From Gammaproteobacteria bacterium (GTDB taxonomy: Bacteria; Pseudomonadota; Gammaproteobacteria; UWMA-0217): 44,915 nucleotides of DNA. This document shows, piece after piece, positions 42,669 to 44,915 of this stretch. The notes under the pieces are model-generated. The model had not been told where the DNA came from, made no database searches, and was given only the letters and a program-made list of their open reading frames with translations. Position numbers and translations under genes: made by a program. Location of the stretch: assembly GCA_027081275.1 (NCBI GenBank), contig JALWKV010000148.1:1-44915 (forward strand), written 5' to 3'. The stretch's first letter is position 1; each line of letters opens with the position of its first letter.

Positions 42669-42688
42669 CCCCGTTCCGCTTCGTCGTC

Positions 42689-43147
42689 GTGACTGGAGAC
42701 GTTGTCATCGCTCGCCCACCCCGAACCTGCCGCAACGTGGCGATGGATCTGCTCGCCCGCCGCGAGCATGCGCGTCTCGAGCTGCGGCGCAAGCTGATGC
42801 AGCGGGACTTTCCCGCCGACGAGGTCGACGCCGCGCTCGACCGGCTCGAAGCGGATGGGCTGCTCAGTGACGAGCGCTTTGCCGAGGCGTTCGTGCACCA
42901 GCGGGCGGGCAGGGGCTACGGCCCGCTGCGGATTCGTCAGGAACTGCGCGAGCGCGGCGTCGACGACGGGCTGATTTCGGCGGCGCTGGCGCCGTGGGCG
43001 GGGCAGTGGCTGGCGGTGGCGGCGCGCCAGCACGAGAAGCATTTCGGGCGACAGCCGGACAACGCGAAGGAGCGGGCGCGGCAGCAGCGCCATTTGCAGA
43101 GCCGTGGTTTCGGCTTCGACATCATCAAAGAGGTTATTTCAGAGTAG
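42689..43147 (+). CDS. recX: Regulatory protein RecX
   Basis: A 152-residue, mostly helical RecA modulator. Family blocks visible are LLARREHARLELRRKLMQRDFP, SDERFAEAFVHQRAGRGYGPLRI and a C-terminal LQSRGFGFDIIKEVI. RecX binds RecA filaments and limits their activity. It is usually just after recA and often shares its transcript; here it is 18.5 kb away but still directly before alaS, on the same strand. The GTG start at 42689 is tentative, since no clear ribosome binding site precedes it. Confidence 0.92.
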   Translation: MTGDVVIARPPRTCRNVAMDLLARREHARLELRRKLMQRDFPADEVDAALDRLEADGLLSDERFAEAFVHQRAGRGYGPLRIRQELRERGVDDGLISAALAPWAGQWLAVAARQHEKHFGRQPDNAKERARQQRHLQSRGFGFDIIKEVISE

Positions 43148-43150
43148 GCC

Positions 43151-44915
43151 ATGAAAAGCAGTGCAGAAATCAGACGCGCGTTCCTCGACTTCTTTGTCGA
43201 GCGTGGCCATACCGAGGTGCCGTCCAGCTCGCTGGTGCCGGCCAACGACCCCACGCTGATGTTCACCAACGCCGGGATGGTGCAGTTCAAGGACACCTTT
43301 CTCGGGCTGGAGGAGCGCCCCTACAAGCGGGCCTGCTCGGCGCAGCGCTGCGTGCGTGCCGGCGGCAAGCACAACGATCTGGAGAACGTCGGCTACACCG
43401 CGCGGCATCACACCTTTTTCGAGATGCTCGGCAACTTCAGCTTCGGCAACTACTTCAAGGAAGACGCCATCGCCTACGCCTGGGAGTTTCTCACCGATGT
43501 CTGCGCGCTGCCGCCGGAGAAGCTCTGGATCACCGTCTACGAGGATGACGACGAGGCGGCCGACATCTGGCTGAACAGGATCGGCGTCGATCCGGCCCGT
43601 TTCACCCGCATCGGCGACAAGCCGGGCGGCAAGCCCTTCGAGAGCGACAACTTCTGGAGCATGGGCGACACCGGTCCCTGCGGCCCCTGCACCGAGATCT
43701 TCTACGACCACGGCCCCGAGGTCGCCGGCGGCCCGCCGGGCACGCCGGAGGAGGATGGTGATCGCTATATCGAGATCTGGAATCTCGTCTTCATGGAGTA
43801 CAACCGCGACAAGACGGGCAAGATGTCGCCGCTGCCGAAGCCGTCGGTCGATACCGGCATGGGGTTGGAGCGGCTGGTCGCGGTGTTGCAGGGCGTCCAC
43901 AGCAACTACGAGATCGACCTCTTCCAGGCGCTGATCAGGGCGGCCGCCGAGGTCACCGGTGCCAACGATCTGACGCATCCGTCGCTCAAGGTCATCGCCG
44001 ACCACATCCGCTCCTGCAGCTTTCTCATCGTCGACGGCGTGCTGCCGTCCAATGAGGGGCGCGGTTACGTGCTGCGCCGCATCATCCGCCGCGCCATCCG
44101 CCACGGCCACAAGCTCGGTTGCGAAGGGCTCTTCTTCCACAAGCTGGTGCCGACGCTGGTGGAACAGATGGGCGAGGCCTATCCCGAGCTGACCGAGAAC
44201 GCCGAGCGCGTCGCCGAGGTGCTGAAGCAGGAGGAGGCGCGTTTCGCCGAGACCCTGCACAAGGGCATGGGGTTGCTGCAGGAGGCGATCGAGAAGGCGA
44301 AAGATGGCGTGCTCGATGGCGAGACCGCCTTCCGCCTCTACGACACCTACGGCTTCCCGGTCGATCTCACCTCCGATGTGGCCCGCGAGCACGGCCTGAC
44401 CGTGGACATGGAAGCCTATGAGCAGGCGATGGCGCGGCAGCGCGATCGGGCACGGGCCGCCAGCCAGTTCGACGTCGATGATCACAGCGCCGCCATTGTC
44501 GAGCTCGGTGTCGGCACTGACTTCAAGGGTTATGAAACGCTGGAAACCGCGTCGAAGGTGCAGGCGCTGGTGGCCGGCGGCAAGCCGGTCGAGGCGCTGG
44601 AGGCCGGGCAGGAGGGCGTGATTCTGCTGGAGCAGACGCCGTTCTACGCCGAGTCCGGTGGCCAGGTCGGCGACACCGGGGAGATTCGCGGCGCCGACGG
44701 CGCGCTGTTCGAGGTCAGCGACACGAAGAAGCAGGGCGATGCCTTCGCCCACATCGGCAGGGTCGTCAGCGGCCGGTTCGCCGTCGGTGACGCCGTGACC
44801 GGCAAGGTGGACGAGGCGCGTCGTCAGGCCATCGTCCTCAACCACTCCGCAACCCATCTGATGCATGCCGCGCTGCGCAGCGTGCTCGGCGAGCATGTTG
44901 AGCAGAAGGGCTCGC
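43151..44915 (+). CDS. alaS: Alanyl-tRNA synthetase, N-terminal part (runs off the window)
   Basis: 588 codons of a class II synthetase of about 870 residues. It opens [20 protein letters not shown] and has the motif-2 and active-site regions [15 protein letters not shown] and [13 protein letters not shown]. The [17 protein letters not shown] block ends the catalytic core. The editing domain begins after about residue 440, and its HxxxH zinc-type motif (HSATH) lies close to the window edge. It attaches alanine to tRNA-Ala and clears mischarged products. The ATG lies three bases after the recX stop, the usual recX-alaS arrangement. Confidence 0.98.
   Translation, partial: MKSSAEIRRAFLDFFVERGHTEVPSSSLVPANDPTLMFTNAGMVQFKDTFLGLEERPYKRACSAQRCVRAGGKHNDLENVGYTARHHTFFEMLGNFSFGNYFKEDAIAYAWEFLTDVCALPPEKLWITVYEDDDEAADIWLNRIGVDPARFTRIGDKPGGKPFESDNFWSMGDTGPCGPCTEIFYDHGPEVAGGPPGTPEEDGDRYIEIWNLVFMEYNRDKTGKMSPLPKPSVDTGMGLERLVAVLQGVHSNYEIDLFQALIRAAAEVTGANDLTHPSLKVIADHIRSCSFLIVDGVLPSNEGRGYVLRRIIRRAIRHGHKLGCEGLFFHKLVPTLVEQMGEAYPELTENAERVAEVLKQEEARFAETLHKGMGLLQEAIEKAKDGVLDGETAFRLYDTYGFPVDLTSDVAREHGLTVDMEAYEQAMARQRDRARAASQFDVDDHSAAIVELGVGTDFKGYETLETASKVQALVAGGKPVEALEAGQEGVILLEQTPFYAESGGQVGDTGEIRGADGALFEVSDTKKQGDAFAHIGRVVSGRFAVGDAVTGKVDEARRQAIVLNHSATHLMHAALRSVLGEHVEQKGS

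Noticed and set aside
24214-42688. Genomic island of phage or conjugative origin between recA and recX
   Set aside because: No integrase, tRNA attachment site, phage or transfer gene is visible, and most genes have native composition.

Overview
This window is GC-rich chromosomal DNA from a Gram-negative bacterium, most likely a gammaproteobacterium. The signs are recA, recX and alaS on one strand, FabV as enoyl-ACP reductase, a DUF3581 protein, a two-component type I secretion pair with an outer-membrane-type fusion protein, and an MscK/KefA-type channel. I cannot place it to genus. There is one tRNA, no rRNA, no CRISPR array and no prophage.

Layout. (1) 1-6.9 kb, minus strand: tRNA-Thr(CGT), then a MoxR/Bat operon (moxR, DUF58, DUF4381, vWA, vWA-TPR, BatD) with four-base stop/start overlaps. 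It is broken only before batD, where a 184-bp miniature element sits. (2) 7.3-14.6 kb: ordinary metabolic, signalling and repair genes: a GGDEF-EAL membrane protein, a PfkB sugar kinase, DUF3581, a histidine phosphatase, FabV, an HhH glycosylase and a small unknown. These are followed by a dense array of five hairpins. (3) 15.2-18.9 kb: PiT phosphate permease, Na/Pi symporter with a PhoU-like tail, and an 83-residue coiled-coil protein. (4) 19.2-23.0 kb: type I secretion fusion protein and ABC exporter, without outer-membrane pore or substrate. (5) 23.2-24.2 kb: recA. (6) 24.3-42.6 kb: an 18.5-kb block between recA and recX-alaS. It holds a K+ channel, an unknown 402-residue protein, a dispersed oligopeptide transporter (oppA, oppB, oppC-oppD, oppF), a second PiT with its DUF47 partner, a second Na/Pi symporter, a large MscS channel, orphan antitoxins, a Uma2 nuclease-like gene and two more miniature elements. 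(7) 42.7 kb to the end: recX and the first 588 codons of alaS.

Themes. Four phosphate transporters of two families, plus a DUF47 protein, lie within about 24 kb, an unusual investment in phosphate handling. The recA-recX-alaS block and the opp operon both look interrupted. The interruptions contain accessory genes: Uma2, two antitoxins without intact toxins, palindromic repeats and miniature elements. A PIN-toxin tail lies in another spacer. The three miniature elements share 18-22-bp terminal repeats beginning CTAGCCC but have two different cores. Their ends supply the annotated start codon of batD and the stop codon of the Uma2 gene. I regard these elements, the five-hairpin array and the phosphate cluster as the parts most worth following up. 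No complete new system with a provable function is visible.
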